A DNA stretch of 60,510 bases from Emcibacteraceae bacterium (lineage in GTDB: Bacteria; Pseudomonadota; Alphaproteobacteria; Sphingomonadales; Emcibacteraceae), in assembly GCA_028281625.1 (NCBI GenBank), contig JANQJN010000079.1:1-60510 (forward strand). Reading direction: 5' to 3'. The position numbers and the translations under genes were made by a program. Under the pieces are notes generated by a model, which was given only the letters and a program-made list of their open reading frames with translations, was not told the origin of the DNA and did no database searches. Shown here one piece after another: positions 36,824-47,609 of the stretch. The stretch's first letter is position 1. Every line of letters starts with the position of its first letter.

Positions 36824-38494
36824 ATGATTGTTTCGCTCGCGATTAAGGACATCGTTTTAATAGACCGCCTTCAAATGGAATTTGAAGACGGTCTATGTGT
36901 ATTAAGCGGTGAAACAGGTGCCGGGAAATCAATTCTTCTATCTGGAATTGGCCTTGCCATCGGCGCTCGCAGTGAGCGTGAATTGGTTCGCCACGGCTGT
37001 GATCAAGGTAGTGTTACGGCAGAAATCGCAGTGGCAGACGTTCATGCAATTTGGTCTATCCTTGATGAACATGGAATTGATTACGAATTGGGTCAAATTA
37101 TTTTACGGCGGGTTATTGCCAAGGATGGCCGCAGCCGCGCGTTTATCAATGATCAGCCGGTAAGTGCAACGTTGCTTCGGCAAGTTGGTGAAAGCCTGAT
37201 CGAAATCCACGGCCAGCATGATGAACGGGGTTTGCTCAATCCTGCAGGACATAGAAATCTGCTGGATGAATTTGGCGAATATCAAAATTTGCTTCAGACT
37301 GTTACCCAAAATTATGAAACGCTTACATCCCTGCAGGCGGCACTATCGGATGAACAGGAAAAACTCGCTCTTGCCAAGCAGGATGAAGAATATATCATTC
37401 ACAACCTTGAAGAATTAAATGAACTTTCTCCCGCACTTGGTGAGGAGGAAGAGCTTGCAAAAGAGCGTACGCGCATGATGCGTGGTGAATCCCTATCAGA
37501 GGGACTTGGTGAACTACTTGATAAACTTCTAAGCGATAAAGGCGTAGATACAACCCTTCGCGCGACACTACGTAAAATAGAACGCATGTCAGGTCAGGCA
37601 CCGGGTCTACTGGACGTAGTTTCAGAAAGTCTCGACCGAGCTGCAAATGAGACGTCAGAAGCGATCGCAACGCTCGAAAATGTCATCCGGGATCTGGAGT
37701 TTAACCCATATGATTTGGAAAATACTGAGGAAAGGCTATTTGCCCTAAGAGCAGCGGCGAGGAAGCATTCTTGCCTGCCTGACGGACTTGTCGCCCTTAA
37801 GGATGAATTTGAGAAAAAGCTGGAGACCCTGAAGTTCAGTGACGAGGAAGTTGCGCGCCTAACCGGAGAAGTCGCAACTGCCAGAACACAGTTCGAGAGC
37901 AATGTCGAAAAACTTACCAATGCGCGTATAAAAACCGCCTCTGAGATTGATGAGCAGGTCAATAAAGAACTTCCCGCGCTCAAGATGGAAAAAGCAGAGT
38001 TTAAAACATTCATTGAACCGCTCGACAAGGAGCAATGGAACGCAGGTGGTGGAGAACGGGTTGATTTTCGTGTTTCTACAAACCCCGGTGCACCTTTTGG
38101 TGGACTGATAAAAATTGCATCCGGCGGGGAGCTTTCAAGATTTATTCTTGCGCTAAAAGTTGTACTGGCACGGCGCACCAGCGTTTCAACACTGATTTTT
38201 GATGAAATTGATCAAGGTGTCGGTGGCGCGGTTGCAAACGCAGTTGGTGAACGCCTTGCGGAACTCGCAAAAAAGGCACAGATATTGGTGATTACTCATT
38301 CGCCGCAAGTGGCGGCCCGCGGCGCTAGTCACTGGCTAATTAATAAAAACGCAAGCCGGGAAAGTGATGCAGTGGTCACCGCAGTAACACCGCTGGGCAA
38401 TGAGACAAGAAGGGAAGAAATCGCCCGCATGCTCGCCGGCGCCGAAGTGACGAAAGAAGCTAGGGCAGCGGCCGATAATTTGCTAGGATGTTAG
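36824..38494 (+). CDS. recN: DNA repair protein RecN
   Basis: SMC-like ATPase acting in double-strand break repair. Walker A GETGAGKS (29-36), a shortened coiled-coil middle (about 160-370), ABC signature IASGGELSRFILALK and Walker B LIFDEIDQGVGG are all present. 556 residues, typical. Starts 16 bases after bamD and precedes ligA by 21 bases, so a bamD-recN-ligA operon is likely. Confidence 0.97.
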   Translation: MIVSLAIKDIVLIDRLQMEFEDGLCVLSGETGAGKSILLSGIGLAIGARSERELVRHGCDQGSVTAEIAVADVHAIWSILDEHGIDYELGQIILRRVIAKDGRSRAFINDQPVSATLLRQVGESLIEIHGQHDERGLLNPAGHRNLLDEFGEYQNLLQTVTQNYETLTSLQAALSDEQEKLALAKQDEEYIIHNLEELNELSPALGEEEELAKERTRMMRGESLSEGLGELLDKLLSDKGVDTTLRATLRKIERMSGQAPGLLDVVSESLDRAANETSEAIATLENVIRDLEFNPYDLENTEERLFALRAAARKHSCLPDGLVALKDEFEKKLETLKFSDEEVARLTGEVATARTQFESNVEKLTNARIKTASEIDEQVNKELPALKMEKAEFKTFIEPLDKEQWNAGGGERVDFRVSTNPGAPFGGLIKIASGGELSRFILALKVVLARRTSVSTLIFDEIDQGVGGAVANAVGERLAELAKKAQILVITHSPQVAARGASHWLINKNASRESDAVVTAVTPLGNETRREEIARMLAGAEVTKEARAAADNLLGC

Positions 38495-38515
38495 CATACT
38501 CAGGGACAAGGGTGA

Positions 38516-40601
<2,086 letters not shown>

Positions 40602-40603
<2 letters not shown>

Positions 40604-40624
40604 ATATGCAATAAATGCATATCT
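40602..40624. repeat. Perfect 9-bp inverted repeat after ligA
   Basis: AGATATGCA (40602-40610) and TGCATATCT (40616-40624) with a 5-base loop. It overlaps the ligA stop and has no T-tract, so it could end or stabilise the ligA message, or serve as an operator for the following small gene. Confidence 0.5.
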
Positions 40625-40737
40625 GATTGGACAAAAATCCCTCTACTCATTCCATATGCGAATGGTTATATCTCTTTTGCAAGGAGATGATGAGCATCTT
40701 CTTGGAATTTAATTCAGCAGATTTAAAGGGTATAACA

Positions 40738-40998
40738 ATGACAAACGTATTTAATACATACAGCTTCATGGACCTGTTGAAGGATAACAATTATGTTCCT
40801 GAAGCAGCCGCTCCTATCGTAGAATTTCCAACCAATGTCGCTTCCGTAGTGGAATATTTCACAGATATGTTAAAAAACACATCTGAAGACTATGACTTTA
40901 TGGATCTTCTAAGTGACAATGGATATGTTCCAGTGAATGATAACTGGGTGAAGCCATACACAATCACTTCAGACGATATTGAACAAATCGCATCATAA
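40738..40998 (+). CDS. 86-residue protein with an internal 14-residue repeat, unknown function
   Basis: I recognise no family. YSFMDLLKDNNYVP (residues 8-21) and YDFMDLLSDNGYVP (52-65) match at 11 of 14 positions and are 44 residues apart. Between them is a hydrophobic-amphipathic stretch (VASVVEYFTDMLKN). Acidic overall, no signal peptide, no cysteines. The start is the ATG at 40738 with an AAAGGG site seven bases before; the same frame is open from 40627 but lacks a good start there. A strong terminator follows, so it is a monocistronic gene. The repeated motif suggests two equivalent binding segments for a partner. Confidence 0.72.
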   Translation: MTNVFNTYSFMDLLKDNNYVPEAAAPIVEFPTNVASVVEYFTDMLKNTSEDYDFMDLLSDNGYVPVNDNWVKPYTITSDDIEQIAS

Positions 40999-41009
40999 AT
41001 TTATTGATT

Positions 41010-41046
41010 TTGTGGCAGAGATAACCTTCTGCCACAATTGTTTTCT
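41010..41046. terminator. Bidirectional terminator between the repeat protein gene and prmA
   Basis: TTGTGGCAGA (41010-41019) and TCTGCCACAA (41028-41037) form a perfect 10-bp stem with an 8-base loop; a T-rich tail follows on the plus strand. Confidence 0.85.
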
Positions 41047-41052
41047 TCCTCA

Positions 41053-41991
41053 TTAATCACTACAACTTACAACCAATGTTTGCCATTCGTTGATGGGAAA
41101 TGTTGCTGTGACGCGCATGCCAAGCGCTTCATACGCGGCGCGCACCGACTCGTCTTGCTCCTTTAAAAGACCGGATAAGATCAACTGGCCACCTTGTTCC
41201 AGATTTTTTACGATATCTGGGGCAAGCTGTTTCAAAGGCTCCGCCAATATATTAGCGGCAATCAAATCAAACGGACCATTGGAGGCAATCCTGTTATCTT
41301 CAAAACCGTTTGATGTGACGGCCGCGACACCCGGTTCGTCATCATTTATCCCAACGGTTGCGACACCATTGGACAGCAGGTTTTCCAGAGCGGTTTTTGT
41401 TGCAATGGGGTCAATATCGCTTGCCGTGATTTTAGCGCGCCACACTTTTGACATTGCGATTGCGAGAACGCCGCTACCGCATCCAAGATCCAATATTTTT
41501 CTGGGTTCTAATTTGGCGGCAAGATCGTCAATGGCCAGCAGGCATCCGTTGGTGGTTTCATGACTACCGGTACCGAATGCCTGCCCGGCTTCCATCAAAA
41601 TTGCAACTTTGTCATCTGGTACATTCTCAGCATCGTGGCTACCAAATAAGTAGAACCGCCCGGCTTCAATGGGTTTTAATAGTTTCTGAGATTCCGCTAC
41701 CCAGTCTTTGTCGACCATTTCTTTAAGGCTGCAGGCGGGTGCGACGATTTCGAATATTTTTGCCATGTTGGCAATCGCATCTTCCAGCTTGGGAAGGGAT
41801 GGTTTTACGTTAAAGTAAACCTCCATAAGTTTGTTCTCCGAATCCCCTGGTATTTCGAAAGCGGCTATGGAAGGAAAATTCTCGCCGGCCGTCGCGTAAA
41901 TTATTTCCTCCAAAGAAGGTAGAAAAAATTCAGGTGAAATGATGCTTAATTTCCAAGTAGAATCGCCCTTATTTTCGTCTAATCCATCCAT
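41053..41991 (-). CDS. prmA: Ribosomal protein L11 methyltransferase
   Basis: SAM-dependent methylation of L11. SAM motif ILDLGCGSGVLAIAMSK, the acidic ASDIDPIA loop, and FDLIAANILAEPLKQLAP (the NILA-type catalytic motif) are clear; EAGQAFGTGSHETT is the preceding PrmA signature. The N-terminal substrate domain spans about 1-110. 312 residues. It is transcribed away from the GIN operon. Confidence 0.95.
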   Translation of the reverse strand: MDGLDENKGDSTWKLSIISPEFFLPSLEEIIYATAGENFPSIAAFEIPGDSENKLMEVYFNVKPSLPKLEDAIANMAKIFEIVAPACSLKEMVDKDWVAESQKLLKPIEAGRFYLFGSHDAENVPDDKVAILMEAGQAFGTGSHETTNGCLLAIDDLAAKLEPRKILDLGCGSGVLAIAMSKVWRAKITASDIDPIATKTALENLLSNGVATVGINDDEPGVAAVTSNGFEDNRIASNGPFDLIAANILAEPLKQLAPDIVKNLEQGGQLILSGLLKEQDESVRAAYEALGMRVTATFPINEWQTLVVSCSD

Positions 41992-42061
41992 AGTAATTCC
42001 CTGTTTTTCTAACCTTTTGATACGAAAAAACCGCTAAATTCCGGCACTTCTGACTTCATTT

Positions 42062-42135
42062 TGCGACAAAGCGCACGATTCATGCGACAAGGCGACGCTG
42101 GGCATATTGTCCCCAAAAATCAAATAAAATAAAAT
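42062..42135 (+). promoter_or_regulatory. Candidate promoter and activator repeats of the GIN operon
   Basis: TGCGACAAAGCG (42062-42073) and TGCGACAAGGCG (42083-42094) are direct repeats 21 bases apart, two helical turns. Just downstream a -35-like TTGTCC (42107-42112) and -10-like TAAAAT (42130-42135) are spaced 17 bases. This layout fits an activator bound upstream of a sigma-70 promoter. Confidence 0.45.
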
Positions 42136-42159
42136 CATAATCTATAGGAGCTTTATATT

Positions 42160-42825
42160 ATGACCAATGCTATTTCGAAATTTTTCTTATTTTTAGGTGT
42201 GCCTTTATTGGCAGCTACCGCAACATTTCAGGCGGCGATTGCACAGGATGTCTCTGTAACGCATGACTTAGATGATTTTGATCAGATCCGCCTGGACAAT
42301 GTTGGTATCCAGCTTGAAGTAGAAGTTGGCGAAGATTTCAGCATTGAAGTATCGGGTGATGAAGAATTGGTCGAAACATTGCTCCTTAAAGTACGTGGCG
42401 ACAAACTTGTCATTTACCGTGACGATGACCACAAGGTCTGGGACGGTCGTGGAAATGATGCGCCACTTGTACAAGTTTCTATGCCTTCTTTTACAGGATT
42501 TGACTTACGAGGAGCGGTCGATGCTGAAATCAACGGTGTCGACAGTGACGAAGTTGAATTCGATTTAAAAGGCGCAGGTAATATTGAAGTCGAAGGCAAA
42601 TGCCGTTGGCTGATTATTGACCTAAAAGGTGCGGGCAATGTCGAAGCGGATGATCTTATTTGTGAAGAGGTTGACGTCACACTCAAAGGGGCTGGCAACA
42701 TTGAAGTGCACGCCAGCAAAAGGGTTGATGCCGATATAGACGGCATGGGTAACATTGATGTTTACGGTGACCCTGAAGAAGTCGAAAAAGATGATGGTTG
42801 GTTAAGTCATATTTCCATTCATTAA
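42160..42825 (+). CDS. Exported GIN-domain (DUF2807) beta-helix protein, copy 1
   Basis: 221 residues; signal peptide ends AIA (about 28). The mature part is a GIN/DUF2807 domain predicted to form a right-handed beta-helix with rungs of about 20 residues, here marked by KGAGN turns (DLKGAGNIEV, DLKGAGNVEA, TLKGAGNIEV). It is the most diverged of four tandem copies, which otherwise use GSGD. It has only two cysteines after the signal, C148 and C168, one rung apart. The AGGAG site precedes the ATG by nine bases. Function of GIN proteins is not established; they are exported and adhesin-like. Confidence 0.85.
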   Translation: MTNAISKFFLFLGVPLLAATATFQAAIAQDVSVTHDLDDFDQIRLDNVGIQLEVEVGEDFSIEVSGDEELVETLLLKVRGDKLVIYRDDDHKVWDGRGNDAPLVQVSMPSFTGFDLRGAVDAEINGVDSDEVEFDLKGAGNIEVEGKCRWLIIDLKGAGNVEADDLICEEVDVTLKGAGNIEVHASKRVDADIDGMGNIDVYGDPEEVEKDDGWLSHISIH

Positions 42826-42865
42826 TTCGGGAAGATATTAAGGATAAAAAAACGAGGATCTTATC

Positions 42866-43648
42866 ATGAATAAGCTATTTAAATTAGCCGGTGTTTCTGC
42901 GGTTGCTGTGTCAGCAGCACTTTATGCTTCATCGGTAACCAAAGCTCTGGCAGCGGATATCACTCAATCTTCAGATCTTGATGGTTTTACAAAAGTGCGC
43001 TTAAGCACATCATCCGACATTAACATTGAAATGGGTAGCGGATACTCTATTGAAATGGTCGGCGATGAAGAGCGTATCGAAAACACCATTTTGGAAGTGA
43101 AAGGGGATACTCTTCACATTAAACATAAGCGTGGCCGTTATAACTATGATGATGACCAGGAAATGGTGATCAATGTGGTGATGCCTGATATTGAAGGTAT
43201 GCAGATTAATGGGGCCGGTGATGCGATTATTACCGGTGTTGATAACGCGGAGCTTGAACTCAGCATCAATGGTTCGGGTGATATGAATGTGTCCGGTAAA
43301 ACAGAAAAACTTGAGATTGATATCAACGGATCTGGTGATATTGAAATGGAAGAAGTTGCAGGAAACGACGTTTCTATCGATATTAATGGTTCCGGCGATG
43401 TGATTTTTGAGGGTGGAACATGCCAAAACCTGGAAATTGACATTAATGGCTCCGGCGACGTGGAAGCGAAAGAACTTCAGTGTGTTGATGTGAATGTTGA
43501 TGTGTCCGGTTCAGGCGACAGCGAAGTTTACGCTAGCAACTCAATTGAATTTGATAGCCATGGCTCCGGTGAAGTGGATGTTTACGGTAAACCACAAACA
43601 GTGATTGACCATGAAGCACGCCGCAGAAGCAGAATTACAATTCGCTAA
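42866..43648 (+). CDS. Exported GIN-domain (DUF2807) beta-helix protein, copy 2
   Basis: 260 residues with a signal peptide ending near ALA (28). Six successive rungs carry INGAGD, INGSGD (four times) and VSGSGD turns, followed by a terminal HGSGE and a basic tail RRRSRITIR shared with copies 3 and 4. Two cysteines only, C186 and C206. Closest to copy 3 in turn sequence and length, so probably the most recent duplication. It follows copy 1 by 40 bases. Confidence 0.88.
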   Translation: MNKLFKLAGVSAVAVSAALYASSVTKALAADITQSSDLDGFTKVRLSTSSDINIEMGSGYSIEMVGDEERIENTILEVKGDTLHIKHKRGRYNYDDDQEMVINVVMPDIEGMQINGAGDAIITGVDNAELELSINGSGDMNVSGKTEKLEIDINGSGDIEMEEVAGNDVSIDINGSGDVIFEGGTCQNLEIDINGSGDVEAKELQCVDVNVDVSGSGDSEVYASNSIEFDSHGSGEVDVYGKPQTVIDHEARRRSRITIR

Positions 43649-43675
43649 TCAGCGGTCAGCTAAAAGGATTTTAAC

Positions 43676-44461
43676 ATGACTAAAAATTATAAATTAGGAC
43701 TGCTGGCTGCAACAGCGCTGACGGTTTCCTCAATTGGCGCCACTGCATCAGCTGAAACCGTGACCATTACACCGGATTTAAAAGATTTTAGCCGCGTGGA
43801 ACTCAGAACTGCAGCGGATGTGGATATTACAGTTGGGGAAGATTTTTCTGTAACTGTGACCGCTGATGACAAACTTCTTGAAAAAACTGAAGTGATCGTC
43901 AAGGGTGACAGGCTGCTCATCAAACGAAAAAACGAAGATGAGCGTAGTTTCTTTAACTGGAATAGAGATGGCGAAATGGAAGTGGTCATTACAATGCCGA
44001 TGATTGAAGAAATGGAAATCAACGGTTCCGGGGATACAAATATCCGCGGTGTTGACAGCCAGGAACTGGAGCTCAATATCAATGGTTCGGGAAATCTTGA
44101 CGTAACTGGTAAGGCTAACTCCCTTGAAGTCAGCATCAATGGCTCCGGTGACATCAACATGGAAGAAGTCACGGGCGGCAATGTGGATGCTTCTATCAAT
44201 GGCTCCGGTGATATCGAAATTTATGGTGGTGCTTGTCAAACCATTGAGATCGATATCAATGGTTCTGGTAATATTTCGGCCAGAGATGTTGAATGTCAGG
44301 ACGCGAATGTGGAAGTTTCCGGTTCAGGCGATAGTGTCGTTTACGCCAGCAACCAGATCGTATTTGACAGTTACGGCTCAGGTGAAGTAGAAGTTTACGG
44401 AAAGCCTAAGACGGTTATTGACAAAGAAGCCCGTCGCAGAAGTAAAATTAACATCCACTAA
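43676..44461 (+). CDS. Exported GIN-domain (DUF2807) beta-helix protein, copy 3
   Basis: 261 residues; signal peptide ends ASA (26). N-terminal strand-rich part (about 27-110) with KRKNEDERSFFNWNRD loop, then rungs marked INGSGD or INGSGN. C187 and C207 are the only cysteines. Tail RRRSKINIH. Lies 27 bases after copy 2; a ribosome-binding AAGGA precedes its ATG. Confidence 0.88.
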   Translation: MTKNYKLGLLAATALTVSSIGATASAETVTITPDLKDFSRVELRTAADVDITVGEDFSVTVTADDKLLEKTEVIVKGDRLLIKRKNEDERSFFNWNRDGEMEVVITMPMIEEMEINGSGDTNIRGVDSQELELNINGSGNLDVTGKANSLEVSINGSGDINMEEVTGGNVDASINGSGDIEIYGGACQTIEIDINGSGNISARDVECQDANVEVSGSGDSVVYASNQIVFDSYGSGEVEVYGKPKTVIDKEARRRSKINIH

Positions 44462-44486
44462 GACCTTTGATTCTTAGAAAAGTATT

Positions 44487-45263
44487 ATGATTAAACCAAT
44501 TAGAAATATCGGAATATTTGCTCTGACCCTGCTGCTGTTGCCTGCAATGGTAACAGCGCAGGAGGCAAGACGTTCGTCCGATATTTCTGATTTTGATGAA
44601 GTGGAACTTGATGCATCCCTTGATCTGCGGATCATCATAGCTGACGATTTTTCCATCGAAATTTATGGTGATGAAGACCGGGTCGATAGTGTGGTCCTGG
44701 ACCGTTCTGGTGATACTCTAAACATCGCCACTAAACGCGCAGGTTGGTTTTTTAATCGTAAACGCCGCAGCGGCCCGCTGGCAATTGACATCACCATGCC
44801 GGAACTTGAGGAAATCAGTATCAATGGATCAGGAGATGCTGAAGTCATTGGCATTGATAATGAAGAAATAGTGCTGAATGTCCATGGCTCTGGTGATCTT
44901 TACGTGACCGGTCGAAGTGATAATGTGGAAATAGAACTACATGGATCCGGTGACATCGAAATGGATGAAGTCCGGGGTGACGCAGTGGATATTGAAGTTC
45001 ATGGTTCCGGTAATGTGGAATTTTCCGGTGGTACTTGCGACAATATCAATATTGAGATCGAAGGATCAGGGGATGTGGATGCCCGTAACCTGATCTGCCT
45101 GTCTGCGAATGTTGATGTTGAAGGATCAGGAAATACCAGAATTCACGCAACTGACAGTGTTGTGTTTGATGGCAATGGGTCGGGGCGCCTTGATGTTTTT
45201 GGTAATCCCGATGACGTTGTTGATGAAGCCGCCAAACGCAACAGCAAAATCAGAATTCGCTAA
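44487..45263 (+). CDS. Exported GIN-domain (DUF2807) beta-helix protein, copy 4
   Basis: 258 residues; signal peptide ends VTA (24). The rungs here carry INGSGD once, then HGSGD/HGSGN and EGSGD/EGSGN turns, so the residue before Gly has diverged (Asn to His or Glu) from copies 2 and 3. C184 and C204 keep the shared 20-residue spacing. Loop WFFNRKRRSGP resembles that of copy 3. The stop lies two bases from the end of convergent uvrD, leaving no room for a terminator. Confidence 0.87.
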   Translation: MIKPIRNIGIFALTLLLLPAMVTAQEARRSSDISDFDEVELDASLDLRIIIADDFSIEIYGDEDRVDSVVLDRSGDTLNIATKRAGWFFNRKRRSGPLAIDITMPELEEISINGSGDAEVIGIDNEEIVLNVHGSGDLYVTGRSDNVEIELHGSGDIEMDEVRGDAVDIEVHGSGNVEFSGGTCDNINIEIEGSGDVDARNLICLSANVDVEGSGNTRIHATDSVVFDGNGSGRLDVFGNPDDVVDEAAKRNSKIRIR

Positions 45264-45265
45264 GC

Positions 45266-47548
45266 TCATGCGGGCTTGATAAAACTATCCATCACTTTTC
45301 GTGAAGATCCCATCTCAAAATCGATCATCAGCTTATTGCCATCAATGGCGGTTACGGTGCCGTAGCCAAATTTATCGTGAAACACCCTGTCACCGGCGGA
45401 AAATTCCGATTGACTTGTCGCTTTCTTGACCGTTACACCTGCCGTTTTTTTCTTTGCCTTACTGCGGTCCAGTTGATAATTTTCGCGCCCCTCACCAAAG
45501 TTGAAGTCAAGATTTGGTGCACTCGCATACCCCCCCTGATCAAGGCTATGAAGTCCCTGCTGACCTAGGCGTTCAATGTGATCCTTTGGAAGTTCCTCAA
45601 TAAAGCGGGATGGAATGGGGCTCATGTAATTACCGAACATATAGCGGGTCGCGGCATAAAAGATGTGCGCGCGTTTTTTTGCCCGAGTAATTCCTACATA
45701 AGCGAGGCGTCTTTCTTCTTCAAGGCCGCGTTCGCCGTGTTCTTCGATGGATTTGCGACTTGGGAAAAGCTCTTCTTCCCAGCCGGGAAGAAACACGGTG
45801 TCAAACTCCAGCCCTTTTGAGCCATGCAAGGTCATGATGCTGACACTGTCGAACTGATTTTCGGCGGTATTTTCCATCACCAGCGAAACATGTTCCAAAA
45901 ATTCTTCAAGGCTTTCAAAAGCTTCCATGCCGCGCAGAAGTTCGGACAGGTTTTCAAGCTTTCCTGGTGCATCAGGTGATTTGTCGTTGCGCCATTTGTC
46001 GTAATAACCGCTTTCTTCAAGCACGGCATCGGTTAGATCGATATGGCTCATGTCTTTTGCGAGCGTGCGCCATTTATCAAATTTTTCGAGCAGATCCCGC
46101 AACGATGTTCGTGCCTTTTTGGCTAATTCTTCGGTTTCAACTACATCCTGAGACGCGCGCACAAGTGACATGCTGCCTGCCCTGGCGATGCGATGGAGCT
46201 TTGCGACAGTAGTGTCACCAATGCCCCTCTTGGGGACATTGATGATCCGCTCGAACGCCAGATCATCGTCTGCATTCTGAATGACCCTTAGATATGCCAT
46301 TGCGTCACGAATTTCTGCCCGTTCATAGAAGCGTACCCCACCGATGATACGGTAAGGGATTCCGAGTGTAAGGAAATTTTCTTCAAACTCTCTTGTTTGG
46401 AAACCAGCACGTACCAAAATGGCCATTTCGCTTAAATGTTCTTTTTTTCGCTGAAGGTCCTCAACTATTTCACCGATGGCGCGGGCTTCAGCGCGCCCGT
46501 CCCACACGGCATTAACGGTTATTTTTTCGCCACCTTCTTCCGCGGTCCATAAGGTTTTCCCAAGTCGATCCTGATTGCTGGTGATCAGCCCACTGGCAGC
46601 GCCAAGGATATGGGTGGTGGAACGATAGTTTTGCTCAAGACGCACCACTTTCGCACCTTCGAAATCTTTCTCGAACTTCAGAATGTTGCCTACTTCTGCA
46701 CCGCGCCAGCCGTAAATGGACTGATCATCATCCCCCACGCAACAGATGTTTTTATGGCTCATGGCGAGGAGCCGAAGCCATAAATATTGCGATATATTGG
46801 TGTCCTGATACTCATCAATAAGGATGTAGCGAAAGCGCTGTTGATATTCATGCAGAATATTGGGATGCTTCTGAAACAGATTGACACAAAGCAAGATCAG
46901 GTCGCCAAAATCGGCAGCATTGAGTTCCTGCAGTCTTGCCTGATAGGTTTGGTAAAGTTTGATCGCCTTCCCATCTGCGTACGCATAAGCGTCGCCTTCC
47001 GGCACCTGAGCTGGCAGAAGTCCCTTATTTTTCCAACTATCGATGATGCCGGCAAGCATACGCGGTGGAAATCGTTTTTCATCGATATCGGCAGCCCTGA
47101 CGATTTGTTTAATGAGCCTCACCTGGTCATCCTGATCCAGAATGGTGAAATTGGTGCCCAATCCCACTAGATCGGCATGTCGGCGCAGAATTTTCACGCA
47201 GATGGAATGGAATGTCCCCAGCCAGAACATATTTTCTACCGCATCGCCAATGATCGCACCAACCCGTTCCTTCATTTCAAGCGCGGCTTTATTGGTGAAT
47301 GTCACGGCAAGTATTTGATTTGGGAATGCGCGACCGGTTGCCAGGATATGCGCTAAGCGTGTTGTGAGCACTCTCGTTTTTCCGGTTCCCGCGCCTGCCA
47401 GCACCAATACTGGTCCATCAACATGTTCAATGGCTTCAAGCTGTGGTGGATTTAACCCTTCCAGATAAAATGGTGGGACCTGATTGTGTTTGGTTTCTGA
47501 GGGTGAAGATGGCTCAGGCAGGTTATCAAGATCAAAAGGGTCAGTCAT
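45266..47548 (-). CDS. uvrD: DNA helicase II, UvrD/PcrA type
   Basis: Superfamily 1A 3'-5' helicase for nucleotide-excision and mismatch repair. Walker A AGAGTGKT (51-58), LIDEYQDTN (motif II), GDDDQSIYGWRGA (motif III), VRLEQNYRST (motif IV), TLHGSKGLEFDTVF (motif V) and YVGITRAKK (motif VI) are all present. The C-terminal about 45 residues, DRVFHDKFGYGTVTAIDGN and following, form a Tudor-like RNA polymerase-binding domain, as in PcrA. 760 residues. Confidence 0.97.
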   Translation of the reverse strand: MTDPFDLDNLPEPSSPSETKHNQVPPFYLEGLNPPQLEAIEHVDGPVLVLAGAGTGKTRVLTTRLAHILATGRAFPNQILAVTFTNKAALEMKERVGAIIGDAVENMFWLGTFHSICVKILRRHADLVGLGTNFTILDQDDQVRLIKQIVRAADIDEKRFPPRMLAGIIDSWKNKGLLPAQVPEGDAYAYADGKAIKLYQTYQARLQELNAADFGDLILLCVNLFQKHPNILHEYQQRFRYILIDEYQDTNISQYLWLRLLAMSHKNICCVGDDDQSIYGWRGAEVGNILKFEKDFEGAKVVRLEQNYRSTTHILGAASGLITSNQDRLGKTLWTAEEGGEKITVNAVWDGRAEARAIGEIVEDLQRKKEHLSEMAILVRAGFQTREFEENFLTLGIPYRIIGGVRFYERAEIRDAMAYLRVIQNADDDLAFERIINVPKRGIGDTTVAKLHRIARAGSMSLVRASQDVVETEELAKKARTSLRDLLEKFDKWRTLAKDMSHIDLTDAVLEESGYYDKWRNDKSPDAPGKLENLSELLRGMEAFESLEEFLEHVSLVMENTAENQFDSVSIMTLHGSKGLEFDTVFLPGWEEELFPSRKSIEEHGERGLEEERRLAYVGITRAKKRAHIFYAATRYMFGNYMSPIPSRFIEELPKDHIERLGQQGLHSLDQGGYASAPNLDFNFGEGRENYQLDRSKAKKKTAGVTVKKATSQSEFSAGDRVFHDKFGYGTVTAIDGNKLMIDFEMGSSRKVMDSFIKPA

Positions 47549-47609
47549 GGATCATATATAGCTTAAATGATCGGAAAATACAGATGTTATTTTGGGGAAT
47601 TTGGAACAA

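Noticed and set aside
36844-36895. Inverted repeat within the start of recN (AGACCGCCTTCAAAT with ATTTGAAGACGGTCT)
   Set aside because: It lies inside coding sequence for conserved RecN residues; it may fold in the mRNA but I see no further support for a regulatory role.
40627-40737. N-terminal extension of the 86-residue repeat protein
   Set aside because: The extension has no ribosome-binding site at a sensible distance, while ATG 40738 has AAAGGG seven bases upstream.
43010-44239. Regularly spaced DNA repeats about 60 bases apart, CRISPR-like at first glance
   Set aside because: The period equals 20 codons and the repeats encode the INGSGD turns of the GIN beta-helix; spacers are coding and no cas genes are near.
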